DNA of 64,000 bases from Anaeramoeba flamelloides (taxonomy: Eukaryota; Metamonada; Anaeramoebidae), in NCBI GenBank assembly GCA_027625915.1, contig JANTQA010000048.1:2604001-2668000 (forward strand). The letters are read 5' to 3'. Positions within the stretch are counted from its first letter, which is position 1; each line of letters begins with the position of its first letter. A program made the translations under genes and the position numbers. The notes beneath the pieces are model-generated. The model did no database searches. It had not been told where the DNA came from and saw nothing but the letters and a program-made list of their open reading frames with translations. This document shows positions 24,403 to 35,394 of the stretch, in pieces.

Positions 24403-25353
24403 ATGCTTACAAAAAGGGGTGGAAATGAATTAAAAAAAAATACCGGAAAAATTAAGGGAGAAAAGAAACCAGTTGCTAGATTTGAGTTAAAATCAAAATT
24501 AGTCATGGACAATCAAATCAATACCCCCCCAAAAAAATCTACAACCTTGAAGGACGAAAATTTCACACAAATTAATGAATCTGATGACGAACCAAGCGAA
24601 TTAAATATACAAAAGGAAAAGAAAAGAGATTTGATAAAAGAAATTATTGAAAAGGATGGGACTGATATCGCGATTCATTTATATATACTGGATCGGTTAA
24701 ATAAAATTTCACTTGTTATTGATCAATTCAATTACTATTTAAACAGTAAACAAGAAAACCATGCCAAGTATTTGGTAGAAATAATTGTTTCAATCTTTCT
24801 CGAACTTGAATATTTAACGCCGTATGCAGAAAGCCGGGTTGCGGATGCATTGGGTCTTTATGATGAAAACATCACAGATGAAGGTGTTAAACAGAATATT
24901 CGTGGAGAATGTGAAAATTTGTCTTTAAAAAATTATTTTATTACATGTTCGCATTTCTCTCTTCAAATTGCTGAAGGGTTATGGAAATATCTGAATTCAA
25001 ACAATCAACCCATACCGGCACTAATAACTGAAAGAATCAATCTTTTAAAAGGTGTAATCGAAACTTCGAAAAAAAAAACATCACTTTTTATTGATCTATT
25101 AGAAATTGAGATCGATGATAAACAAGAAAGTGAAAATATTTTAGAGTCTTCTTTGGTTACAAATAAAAAGGCGTTAAAAAATGAAAGTAAAGGTGGGATA
25201 CCTTTAGAAGAAATGAACAATAAACCCTTTCAAATTCAAAATTTAGGTTTACAAAAAAATAAAAAAATATTCATTAATAAAAAAAATATTCAAAAATCTA
25301 AGCGCCTTTTTTTACCCCCGCCCCCAAATTACACACCTAATTTAAAGAATTAA
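24403..25353 (+). CDS. unrecognised 316-residue protein, probably all-helical
   Basis: A single open frame uses a richer codon mix than its flanks. Residues 1-85 are hydrophilic, Lys/Asp/Glu-rich and probably disordered. About 85-235 has the alternating hydrophobic pattern of amphipathic helices (for example AIHLYILDRLNKISLVIDQ, YLVEIIVSIFLELEYL, RINLLKGVIETSK). The C-terminal 80 residues are again disordered, Lys/Asn-rich, and contain a PPPPNYTP proline stretch that could be an SH3/WW-type ligand. I recognise no domain. The start could instead be the Met at codon 35. No intron is evident. It is likely a real gene, because the frame is long for this base composition. Confidence 0.75.
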   Translation: MLTKRGGNELKKNTGKIKGEKKPVARFELKSKLVMDNQINTPPKKSTTLKDENFTQINESDDEPSELNIQKEKKRDLIKEIIEKDGTDIAIHLYILDRLNKISLVIDQFNYYLNSKQENHAKYLVEIIVSIFLELEYLTPYAESRVADALGLYDENITDEGVKQNIRGECENLSLKNYFITCSHFSLQIAEGLWKYLNSNNQPIPALITERINLLKGVIETSKKKTSLFIDLLEIEIDDKQESENILESSLVTNKKALKNESKGGIPLEEMNNKPFQIQNLGLQKNKKIFINKKNIQKSKRLFLPPPPNYTPNLKN

Positions 25354-25425
25354 ACAATGGATTATGCTTTGATAATAATCTCAATTAATTGTAGTTTATA
25401 ATATTATATGTATAATATGTATGTC

Positions 25426-25464
25426 CATATGCGCACGCACGTGTGCGTGTGTGTGCGTGTGCAC
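25426..25464. repeat. Z-DNA-prone alternating purine-pyrimidine tract
   Basis: Thirty-nine bases alternate strictly between pyrimidine and purine, made mainly of GC, GT and AC steps (for example GCGCACGCACGTGTGCGTGT). It is easily the most GC-rich short patch in the surrounding intergenic DNA. It starts 73 bp after the stop codon of the 24403 gene and is preceded by an AT-alternating stretch. Confidence 0.9.
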
Positions 25465-26946
25465 CTATAATTCAATATATAATTTTTAAGAACTTAATAA
25501 AATAATAATACAAGATAATCTTAAAAATAAATAATTATTAAGCCATTTAAATTAATTATTCAAATATTTTTAATAATTTTTAAAATTTTTGTTGGTTCTT
25601 GTCATTTCTGGAAAAGTGTTGTTAGTTTTTTTTCTATTTTAGAATTTAAAACAAAATTTTAGAAATTTTTCGTATTATTTTGAAAAATTAAAACAAACCA
25701 CCGTTAGGTTTTCTTGTGTTTTCTGTTTTGTTCATTAAATCTATTAATTTTCCCAATAAATAAAGCAAAAATTTTTATTCAGACATCAAAATATTTTTTT
25801 CTTAAAATCGGATGGTAAAATTAAAGATCGTTCCCATTATCTTGGTAAACTAAATCTTAATTTTAATTTTGCTCTTTCTTATTGAACATTTTGATAAAAA
25901 TTTATTTGTTTAAAGGTGGTTAATACATTTTACCATTTTGAAAAATTATAATAGTGATAAAATTTCTGAAAAAAGATTTTTTGAGTTTCATGGAATATTG
26001 AAACTTTGAAACCAAAATACCATTCTCTATTTTATTTGTGAAAAGGGTAAAAATAAATCAAAGTTGAATCTTTATATCTTTTATTATTTGTGATTTTTTT
26101 TTCAATTAAATTTTTGAGTTTCATTAAATATTTTGATTTTGGATCTAGTAAAGTGTTCGGGGATGTTTGGAATTAGTCCAAGAATAAATCAAAAATAGTC
26201 CTGGGAACATGCGCATTTGAAAAAACTTCTTTTCTTTTAGATGACTAAAACATGTAAGATCACCTTTACAGATAAATTTGTTAAAATCAAGAATGAAAAA
26301 AAAAAAACAATTCAAAGAATATTTTTAAAGATTTTTTTTCCTTCTCTTCTTAATTTGGATGAATCCAAACAATTTATAACCTTCAATTTTTGGTCACTAC
26401 CTCTTATTATAATTTTACCAAACATTTTTTGAAAAATTTGCTTTCAAGATTCTTTTTTTAATTATTTTCATCAATCAAAGTTAAAATATAGAATATTACT
26501 CTAAAGAATAAAGTTAAAGGATTGAATTCACAAAATAGAAAAAAAAATTTTTACAAAAGAGTTAGGCCCAAGAATAAGAATATAATGTGAAAAAATTGAA
26601 ATCATAATTCAGAACTATTATGAGTTTTTAAATTAAGGATAAAATAATTAATCAAATAAATACTTTCTTATAAATCTTTTATTTCCTTTGAAGAAAAATT
26701 CAAAAAATATCATATTTTCTTGAACCAAGTCTAGAATTAGATGAATTAAAGGAAAATAGGAATAAAAAAATTCATATTGGAAAAATCTTTAGTAAGAGGA
26801 TCTAATTAGTTAAACAAAAATTCTTCAAAATAATAAGTATTTCTCATGAGAATTAATCCTAAAATCAAGTAACGAAGATGTATTTTCATCTAGCACTAAA
26901 TAGTTCTGATCAATACATGGATGATTTTCTTTATATTTGCTTGACT

Positions 26947-27400
26947 GTTGAGAGAAAAATGTTGGACATAGAAAAATAGTTGGAAATTATTTTTAATTGG
27001 GAACATTAGTAGAATTGAAAATCAAATCCTATTGATAACTAGGTGAATTTTATATAAATCCAGGTTTAAATGTGTTAAAAGCTCATTAATCTGTGGTTTG
27101 TGTAGAATACTCATTTGAATGGTTGATAACTAAAGTAGATCATTCTATTTTAACAAAAAGCCAAGTTTTAGTAAAGTTTACTATTAATTCTGAAAATGGT
27201 AATTTTTAAATTTGCTTTAGATTATCAGAGATAAGGTTTTGAAAAAGTAGAATTACATTAATCGTTATTCTAATAAGTAGATTATGGTTATTTTCTTTCC
27301 TTATTTCACAAACGATTGAAATTAAAAACCAATTTCACTAATGTTCAAAATTAAAATTGATGTCCAACTATTGTTCTGTTTCCAACATTTTTCTCTCAAC
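26947..27400. mobile_element. family F MITE, copy 4 (454 bp)
   Basis: The left end GTTGAGAGAAAAATGTTGGA matches the reverse complement of the right end over 20 bp without a mismatch, and the match continues through an AATAGTTGG word. Further inside are the family words GAACATTAG and AATCAAATCCT. The interior aligns with the 11.6-kb copy (GAATACTCATTT..TTGATAA). No coding capacity. Confidence 0.85.
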
Positions 27401-28110
27401 ACTGATCAATTTTTCCATTTTTTTGATTTCTATTTAATTAATTGGAATGTAAAATATAATTTACGAGGATATCTGGTACTCTCATGTTTATTAAAATATT
27501 GATGTGTTTGAGTTCAAAAAATGATTTGAGTGATTCAATTTCGATTAAACTGTGGCACTCTAAATTGGTAAAATGTACCTACTCATCTAATTTGAAATTG
27601 ACTATCGTGAATAATAGTTTAAAATATCAACGAAAATTAGTGTAACTCATTCTTCTATCTCCTCTTCTTTTCAATAAAAATTTACTTAGGTCTTGGTTAC
27701 ATTTAATTCTAAATTGTTTACTTCTTTTTTACTATTAAAAACAGTAATTTTTTTTTTAAAAAATTTTAAATATTTATGACTTTTATCAGAAAATACTTGT
27801 TGGTTGTCAAACATTCATATAACATTTTACTCACCTCAAATATTTCACCAAAACCGAGAAAATTAAAATAATTATTCTCAAGTAATTGATAAGGAAGCAT
27901 ACTAAAGTAAATATTTTTTTAATTTATTTTTGGTCAGTCCAACAAACACCCTAAAAAAATTGAAAACAAAAGAGCTTGAATCTTTTGGAAGAACTTGAGA
28001 ACCGAATAAAAATAATATTTTGTGGAAACCGCTTCTTCAGAAATCATTTTTTCAACATAATATCTTAAAAAATTGATTACAATTTACGAAATAATAAACC
28101 TTGAAAAATA

Positions 28111-31100
28111 ATGGCAGAGTTTAATGATTATGACTATTTATTCAAAATTCTTTTAATTGGGGATAGTGGGGTTGGAAAGTCTTGTGTTCTTCTTCGTTTT
28201 ACTGTATATAATTTTTTCTTTTTTGCTTCTTGTTTGTATTTGTGGATGTGAAACATTACGATCTAATTTTCAATTCGACAACATTTAATAGGACGACACT
28301 TTTTTTGAAAGCTACATTACCACCATTGGGGTAGATTTTGTAAATACTTTTTGTTTTCTTTCCTTTTTTTATTTCTTGTCTTCGTCATTTGGCTCTAAAT
28401 TTTAATTTTCAACACCCAATTCTTGCTAATTTATTTTCTTAGAAAATAAGAACAATTGAAATTGAAGGAAAAACAACAAAATTACAAATTTGGGATACAG
28501 GTAATTCATTTCTTTCCTCAAAACTCTTTTCCTAAAACTTTTTAATTTTCTTTTTTGGAATTTTTTTTTGAAAACACCTAATTTTACACAAAATGTAAAA
28601 TTTTTTCTTGTTTCAAACCATGAAAAAAAAGAACTGTTTTTACTTTCTAAAAAAATCAGATACTATTTGTGCCATTGTAGAAAAAAGTAGTCAACCAAAA
28701 ATTTACTTTTTCTGGGCTGCAATCAAATTGCAAACAAACTACACCTTTTTTCAATTTTTTAAAAATAATTCCTTTCTCATCCTAAGATCTCTAAATTTGA
28801 GAACTGTTCTTTGGTTATCTTCCAAATCAAAAAAAAAAAAATTAATAAAATTATTCTAAATTTCACAAGACAAACCAAACCGATTTGCTAACCAAAAAAT
28901 CCCTTTTTTTTTATTTATTCCTTTCTTCCGTTTTCTGACTTTTTTTTGTGTTGTATTTTCTTGGAATAGCTGGCCAAGAAAGATTTAAAACAATTACAAG
29001 AAATTATTATAAAGGAGCACAAGGTATATTTTTAGTTTATGATGTTACCAAGCAATCCTCTTTTGAACACATTGAAAAATGGGTAGACGAAGTTGAAAAT
29101 CATGGCGAAAAGAACGTGACCAAATTTTTAGTTGGAAACAAAATTGATCTTGTGAACGAAAGGCAAGTTTCTACAGAAATGGGAGAAGTAAATTATTTTT
29201 TTTTCAATTATATACGTTTTTTTTGTTTTTTTGGAGATTCAAACTATTTTCCAAGATTGTTGTCACACTTTTAGTGGATTGGTTATGTACAGGTCAAGTG
29301 TTTGAATGCATTTTTGAAGAAAAAATACAATTTTGGAAAAATTGAAAATTGAAATCATTTATTCATATTTTGCTTTTGTTTTTTTTCGATTTTTTTTTAA
29401 AAACCTAATTCATTTGCAATTTTTTTTTATTACAAGATCTATAGTCACTTGGTAAAAACTTGTTATTTTAATGTTATTGAAACTGTGAAAACCATTGTAG
29501 AGAAATTATATTAATTTTTATTGAGTATTTTCTTTGGATCTTCAATTGAAGATCAAAGTTAACATTTTTGTTTTTCTCAATCGTGAGCCCAAAGAATTTT
29601 AAGTTTTTCTATTTTTCAGAAAATTTATTGGTTGATTAGTTTTACTTCATACACGGTACCAACTATTCTTCGATGGGTATTATTCTACTGATTTCTTATT
29701 CGGTATTCTAAGTTCGAAAATAAAAAATAATTGATATTTGAAAGCAATGTTCGACTACTTTGTCAGAAACAAAGTTTATATTAACACTTTACGAATAGAA
29801 ATACTTGATTTTAAATAATTTCTTCAAAAGAATTTTAAAAAAAGTTCTTTAAAGGGGGAATTAACGTATTTAAATAGGTATGGGTGTACCGACATTTTTT
29901 ATTGTTTGCTTTTGAAGAATTTTTTTTTGTATTAAAGACCACAAAAGCAAAGAGGTTCAGTAATTATTGTACTGAAGTTATGATTGGTTTGTAATCCCAA
30001 TTACTTATTGGGATTCAAAACGTAAAAAAAAAAAAGAAAAGGAAGAAGAAATTGATAAAGAAAAAAAAACGATGCTCAATAATAAAAATTATATGTTAAC
30101 TCAAATAAAAGAATTCTGATTCACTAATGCTTTTACAAGTGTTGGGTGAATCTCAGAATTTTTGTTTTTATTTAACTTCCGATAGTTCCATTTTAAAGTA
30201 GCAAGTGATGTAGATCTGCTTTATTTTTTTTTTTTCAACAAAATTTTTTTAATTTTTTTTATTTTAGTACCTTTGTGTCCAACACTGGTTGAAATTTGAA
30301 CCCTCTCGAAGACCAAATTGTTTTTTGAATGCATTTGTCTTCGTCACCTATTATTTCTTCAATACTAACACTAGCAACCGGTTTTTTTAATAATTTTTAA
30401 CAGACACTGTGTTTCCAAATCTTCCTTAGTGTCCTCCTTTTCTTCTGTTTTAGGTGTTTGAATCCCAATTAGCAATTGGGATTACAAACCAATCATAACT
30501 TCAGTACAATAATTACTGAACCTCTTTGCCTTTGTGGTCTTGACCATTGGCCACAAATTCTCCCAAAATTGAAAGGATATACGAAAAAAAAATAGTTGGT
30601 CTGGGGTTACTTTCTAAATACTTTAATTTGTCCTTTAAAAATAAAACTACCCAAAAGATTGCTGTATCCATTTTTATTACATAATATGTTATTTAACACC
30701 CTTTTCCCCGGTTTTTGAAGTATTATTCCTTAATCCATAGATCTAATTCTTTATGAATATTATTGCTTTTATTTTAAAAAAATATTAGCAATCTTCAAAA
30801 ATATTAACTCACTTTATAAGGATCATTTTCCGAGAAGGTGGTCACTTGCAAATAACGTGTATTCTGGTAAAAATGACTATCAACCAAAATCTACCAAAAA
30901 AATAAAAAATAATTTATATTAAAATGTGTATTACTTATCTGTTTTTAAGAATGTTTTTATAAAGTATGTTCCATCTAGTGTAGTATTGGCTCCTTAAATT
31001 TAAATAAATCGAGGGGAATCTTCTTAGATTTTCCACTATTCATTAAAATTAAATAAAAAATATGTACGTTTCATTATGTTTCCATAAATGTGTGTAGAGT

Positions 31101-33925
31101 TTCGTCAAGTGCCGTGTAGTGCATAAGTTTTCCAGAATTCAAAAGAATTGGGTAAAATTATGGATTTTGCTCTATTCTTCTAAATTCTGGAAAGATAACT
31201 ACATTTTTTTTTTTAATTTAAAGGATTATTATTTTTATTTAGGGAATCTATAAATTTTCTTATCAAAATAAACTCTTTTTCAGTCAAAGGTGTCCAGTTT
31301 TATTGAAAAAAATAGAGTATATTTTATAATTTTAATTCATTATTCTTTCTCAATTCAAAATTCCAATTTTTCTCTCAAGATCATTTTTTTCCCATTTTGA
31401 AAATTTTTTTTTTTACTTTTTGTTCAATTTTTTTTGCTTTTTTTTTTTTTTATTCTTATATAAAAGTCAATTTGAAAAAAAAAAATGTTTGAAAATACCA
31501 AATTAACACACAGAAAAGTGAGGTGTTGTATTTTCTTTTAAAAATGAATAAATTTAAAATTAAAAAATCTTATTTCTCAACAATTTTAATTTCCAAAATA
31601 AATTGAAAATTTTTGCACTAGACGTTTCAATGAAATATAAGGTGCCCAAAAATTTTACTAACATTTTTTTTTTTTTTGAAATTTATGATTTTTTCGGATA
31701 TTTCCTTTATGATTATCGACTCTAATCCGAAGTTTAATATTTCTCTTATTTCTAAACAATCTTGGTTTGGTTGATTCTTAAAAAAAAAGTGAATTTTTCA
31801 TTTTTGACTGGGAACTTTGATTGAAATGGAGTTTACAAATAAAAATATACTAAAAAAAAAAAAAAAAAAACCTAATGGTAATTTTCTTGGGATTTTCTTT
31901 TTATTCAGAAAATCTATCAAATTTCGAAATAAAACAGAAAACTCAAGAAAAGATAACTGCATTTTTTTTTAATTTAAAAAATCAAAAGAAAATTTTTGAA
32001 ATTGTTTTTTTAATTTTTTTAAAAAAAAAAAGATAATAGCAATTTTCTCGAGATTTTCTTTTTATTCAGAAAATCTATCAAATTTCGAAATAAAACAGAA
32101 AACTCAAGAAAATCTAACTTTAGTTTTTTTAATTCAAACGAATTCTGAAAAATCAACCAAGATTTTCAAAATCTTTTTAATTAAAAGAAAAAAACTCTAC
32201 AACTTCCAAATGAAATAAAGTTTATTTCTGAAGCTTTATATGATTGAATCTTTATTCCAATTTGATAAATTTCTATATGTCTTTCGCTACAATTTCGGTA
32301 TTTTTTATTTTTTCTAATTTCCTGTAGGTGACACCAAAAATAATATTTACTCTTATGTTTTTATTAAAAATTGAATGGGAATTGTTGATCAATAAACTAA
32401 TAAAGAAAAAAATTCAAAGATAAAAAACTGAAACATTTTTTGCTTATTTTGAAAACATAATTAAAAATCTATTAATTTTGAATTGAATGAAGAGTTACTT
32501 ATTGAAATTTGAATTTAACATGATTAAAAAAGTTTAGATAGTCGTTTTTTTGATCAGAAGAGATTTATACAAAATAGATTTGTAATGAAAAAACTAAATG
32601 TCTTGAAATACTACATTTTTTCGAAAAATAAGAAGGTATTTTATTTTTTTTGTAATAATTTTTTGGAAAACAATCATTTCAATTTCGAATTCTAAAGGAT
32701 AAAACGGAATTCAGTTTAGAGTAAGACTGGAAAATCGTGTTTTATTGCTTTTTTTGAAGTGAAAATTTTCCTTCGAAAATTAAATCCATAAATAGACATC
32801 GGGGATTTGGTACTCATTTTCATTCATGAGATTTTACTTTTTGAGATTATTTATTACAAAATGGATTTCAAAAATTACAAATATACATCAGGAATAAAAC
32901 TGTTTGAAGCATGAATGTTTGTTAGTAATTATATTTTATCTTTTTTTAGTTGAAGAAAAGATCAAAAAAGAGCAATTTATTTTCTCAACACATAGAAAGA
33001 ATAGTTTAATTTCAATTTTGGTTTTAAAATTGTTTTGTTTTGGTGGAGTGTGTTCCGCTCGGTACAAAAAAACAGGTGTTGTATTTTTTCAAGAAAAAAA
33101 TTTTAAATGAAATTTCGATTTTTACAAAGAAGTAAAATGGTTTTCGTTATTTATTCGAATTTTGGAAGAAAAACCAAAGCAAACTCAAACCCTTATTGAC
33201 TTTTCTTTAAATTAATTTGATTTTAGTAACTACAAAATAATAAAACGTTGAAAATTTTTATTTTTTTTTTCGATTTTTAGCAAAAGATTATAGGGGTTTG
33301 TCGAACTCAAATAGTGAATCGAGGGTTGGTTTTAACAATATTCTAATCAAATTTAGCAGTCTATATTCATTAAAACAAATTCTTTAAAAAAAACATTGTC
33401 CCCGTATATTAAGACATATTTAAGAGAATATTTTACTGATATGAATAAGGAATTTATTTTGATCAAGTTAGATTTTCAATAATTTGAAAGTCAAATAAAT
33501 TGTTTTATCTAATTCTTATGTATTTTTTCATTTTCACAAAAAAAAAAATTTGCAAAAATTTCGAGTGAATTTAAATTCTAAAAGGAATTTTAACATTTTA
33601 AAAATAATTTCATAACCGTCATTTTATTGTAATGAATAAATTGTCTTTATTAATTTAAATTCTTTTCATTTTTAAAATAATTTAAAATCTTTTCTTTTTT
33701 TAAAATAATTTAAATAAAAAAATCATAAAATAAAAGGAACTTGCCAAAAGGTTGGGTGTGCCATTCATTGAAACCAGTGCAAAAAATAATACAAATATTG
33801 GTGAATGTTTTTATAAAATAGCAGGCGAAATTACAGAAAAAATGGGTACGACACAAGAAGAAACCAAACCAGAAGTAATAACAGTTACAAAAGGATCAAC
33901 AATTAAAAAAAAAAAATGTTGTTAA
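28111..33925 (+). CDS. Rab1-like small GTPase, five exons
   Basis: Exons are 28111-28203, 28292-28339, 28443-28500, 28970-29187 and 33737-33925; all junctions are GT..AG and keep frame, giving 201 residues. All G motifs are present: GDSGVGKS (17-24), switch-I Thr42 within [15 protein letters not shown] (64-70), NKID (123-126), ETSAK (151-155) and a C-terminal CC (200-201) for double geranylgeranylation. The sequence [20 protein letters not shown] and KLQIWDTAGQERF places it in the Rab1/Rab8/Rab10 branch, closest by eye to Rab1, which controls ER-to-Golgi traffic. Length matches the family (about 205). The exact paralogue is uncertain. The last intron, 4.55 kb, separates the GTPase core from the ETSAK motif and tail. 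Confidence 0.93.
29935..30541. mobile_element. family G foldback element, near-identical arms (607 bp)
   Basis: The two arms of about 84 bp are inverted copies with about three differences, starting AAGACCACAAA. Each arm also contains its own small hairpin (AATCCCAATT..ATTGGGATT). Between them lies another small inverted pair around 30110-30160 (GAATTCTGATTCAC and GTGAATCTCAGAATT). The high arm identity suggests recent insertion or gene conversion. No target duplication or coding frame is evident, so the class is unknown. Confidence 0.8.
31124..31200. repeat. short hairpin repeat (TTTCCAGAATT family)
   Basis: TTTCCAGAATTCAAAAGAAT and a mirrored ATTCTTCTAAATTCTGGAAA flank a short loop. The same hairpin recurs at 34819-34890 and, degraded, near 42910 and 43565-43650, so it is a dispersed short foldback unit. 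Confidence 0.7.
31271..31833 (+). mobile_element. family A MITE, copy 1 (563 bp)
   Basis: TA lies on both sides (31269-31270 and 31834-31835). The left end AACTCTTTTTCAGTCAAAGG and the right end, reverse-complemented AACTCCATTTCAATCAAAG, form the inverted repeat. Right-end words CTTATTTCTAAACAATC and TTTGGTTGATTCTTA recur in copies at 44.5-45.1, 48.66-49.24 and, inverted, 62.50-62.66 kb. TA target and AACTC tips resemble the Tc1/mariner relic at 40766-41835, so it may be mobilised by that group. No coding capacity. Confidence 0.85.
31877..32120. repeat. pair of about 85-bp direct repeats
   Basis: The block at 31877-31965 recurs at 32034-32120. The shared core runs from GATTTTCTTTTTATTCAGAA through ATCTATCAAATTTCGAAATA to CAGAAAACTCAAGAAAA. 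Each block is itself weakly palindromic (TTTCTTGAG near one end and CTCAAGAAA near the other). The spacing is about 157 bp. Confidence 0.85.
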
Positions 33926-34818
33926 CTTGAATTTTAAAACTATTCATTTTTTTTTAATTTTATATTTTATTTTCTTATTCTACCAATTGTTTTTTATTTA
34001 GTTTTTTTTTTGTCAGGACAACACTAATCCGGTTAAGATAATCAAAGCTGCACCCTGAATATATTTTTTTTTTTTTTTTTTTTATTTGTCAATTTTTTAT
34101 TTTTTTCTTTTATTTTCCCCACCCCAAGGCATTCAAGGGGAAAATACTCTTTTCATATTTTGGACGAGCATATACATTAAAAGTTTTTTCACATAGAAAG
34201 GATATAAAAATTCTTTCCAAAAAATTCAAGTAAAACAAAAAAAAACAGGGTTTAACTGAATAATTCTAAAAAACTAAATTTGAAAAAATTTCTTATTTAA
34301 ATAATAGAACTTTAAAGATGCCAATACCATATTTACTTCTTGTTTATTGTCGGGTTCTTTAATCGATTAATTTATAGGTTTTCTATTAAAAAAGAAACAC
34401 ACGTTTTATTTTGATACACAAATTTAAATTTTCTGAACATTCTATTTTAACAACCCTAGCTTGAAAAAATAAAAGTGAAAAAAAAAAAGTTAGACAAAAC
34501 TACTACATTCCTTAACCTTTCATCCTTATAAATAAAGTTTATTCACAATCTAATCAAAATTACATAACTTTAAATTCATGAGACTATTGTATTTATTGTT
34601 GTTAGTATAACCAACTTTTTTAAAAATCTCTAGTCTAGAAAAAAAGGCATTTTTCGGGTAAAAAATTACAAATAAACGGAAGAATGAATTATCGTTTAAT
34701 TCAATCTGGAGATATTTACTTTGACAGATAATAATGAATAGTTTTGAAAACCTTGTACTCATCTAATAAAACTGAAACAGAGAAACAAAATTCTTAATGA
34801 TAATTATTGTGAGTGTCC

Positions 34819-34890
34819 TAGGTTTTCCAGAATTCAAAAGAATTGAGAAAAATCTATGATTTTACTCTATTCTTTTAAATTCTGGAAAAC
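34819..34890. repeat. 72-bp hairpin repeat
   Basis: GGTTTTCCAGAATTCAAAAG and its mirrored CTTTTAAATTCTGGAAAACC form a stem with few mismatches around a loop containing ATCTATGATTTT. It is the best preserved copy of the hairpin family also found at 31124-31200. Confidence 0.85.
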
Positions 34891-35394
34891 CTAATGAGAG
34901 TGTCATAGGTTTTTTTTACTTTTTGGAATAAACAGAAAATTTATTAAATTTTCTGTTAATTTCAAAAATTAAAAAAAACCTAACGGAAAATCAAAAAAAT
35001 AATATTTTTTTCACTTTAAAAGAATAAATAATTCCATAATAGTCAAAATAATTGGTTATCCGTTTGAAATATATTTATTAAATTTCCAATGCTTTTAAAA
35101 TTTATGATTATAACCTTTTAACTGTGAAGATCAAAATATTCAAATTTTTTACTATTAAATTTGAAAATATTCTTACTGGAAAATTGAATTTTCCAACTTA
35201 AATATTTCAATATCTTGAAAAATAATTTTTGATCCAAGATCTTTTATTAGCCAATATTGTTTATTATAAGTGAAGTTATCAAAAAGTCAAAAAATAGCAA
35301 ATGTTTAATTTTTTTTTGAAAAAATTTTTTCATGTTAGTGAATGGTATATTTAGGTGAATATTTTTTTATAAGGCTAATTATCCCTTATGGTCT

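Larger units (their letters stand above)
25354..28110. other. intergenic stretch
   Basis: Contains the alternating purine-pyrimidine tract at 25426-25464 and a family F MITE at 26947-27400. Short open frames such as one at 26241 are Phe/Lys/Ile-biased and unsupported. I see no other structure. Confidence 0.6.
29188..33736 (+). other. 4.55-kb last intron of the Rab1-like gene
   Basis: It runs from GTAAAT to an A-rich acceptor ending ATAAAAG. It contains the family G foldback element (29935-30541), small hairpin repeats near 31125-31200, a family A MITE (31271-31833) and a pair of direct repeats (31877-31965 and 32034-32120). The preceding three introns of this gene are 88, 103 and 469 bp, so the size is exceptional within the gene. 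Confidence 0.85.
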
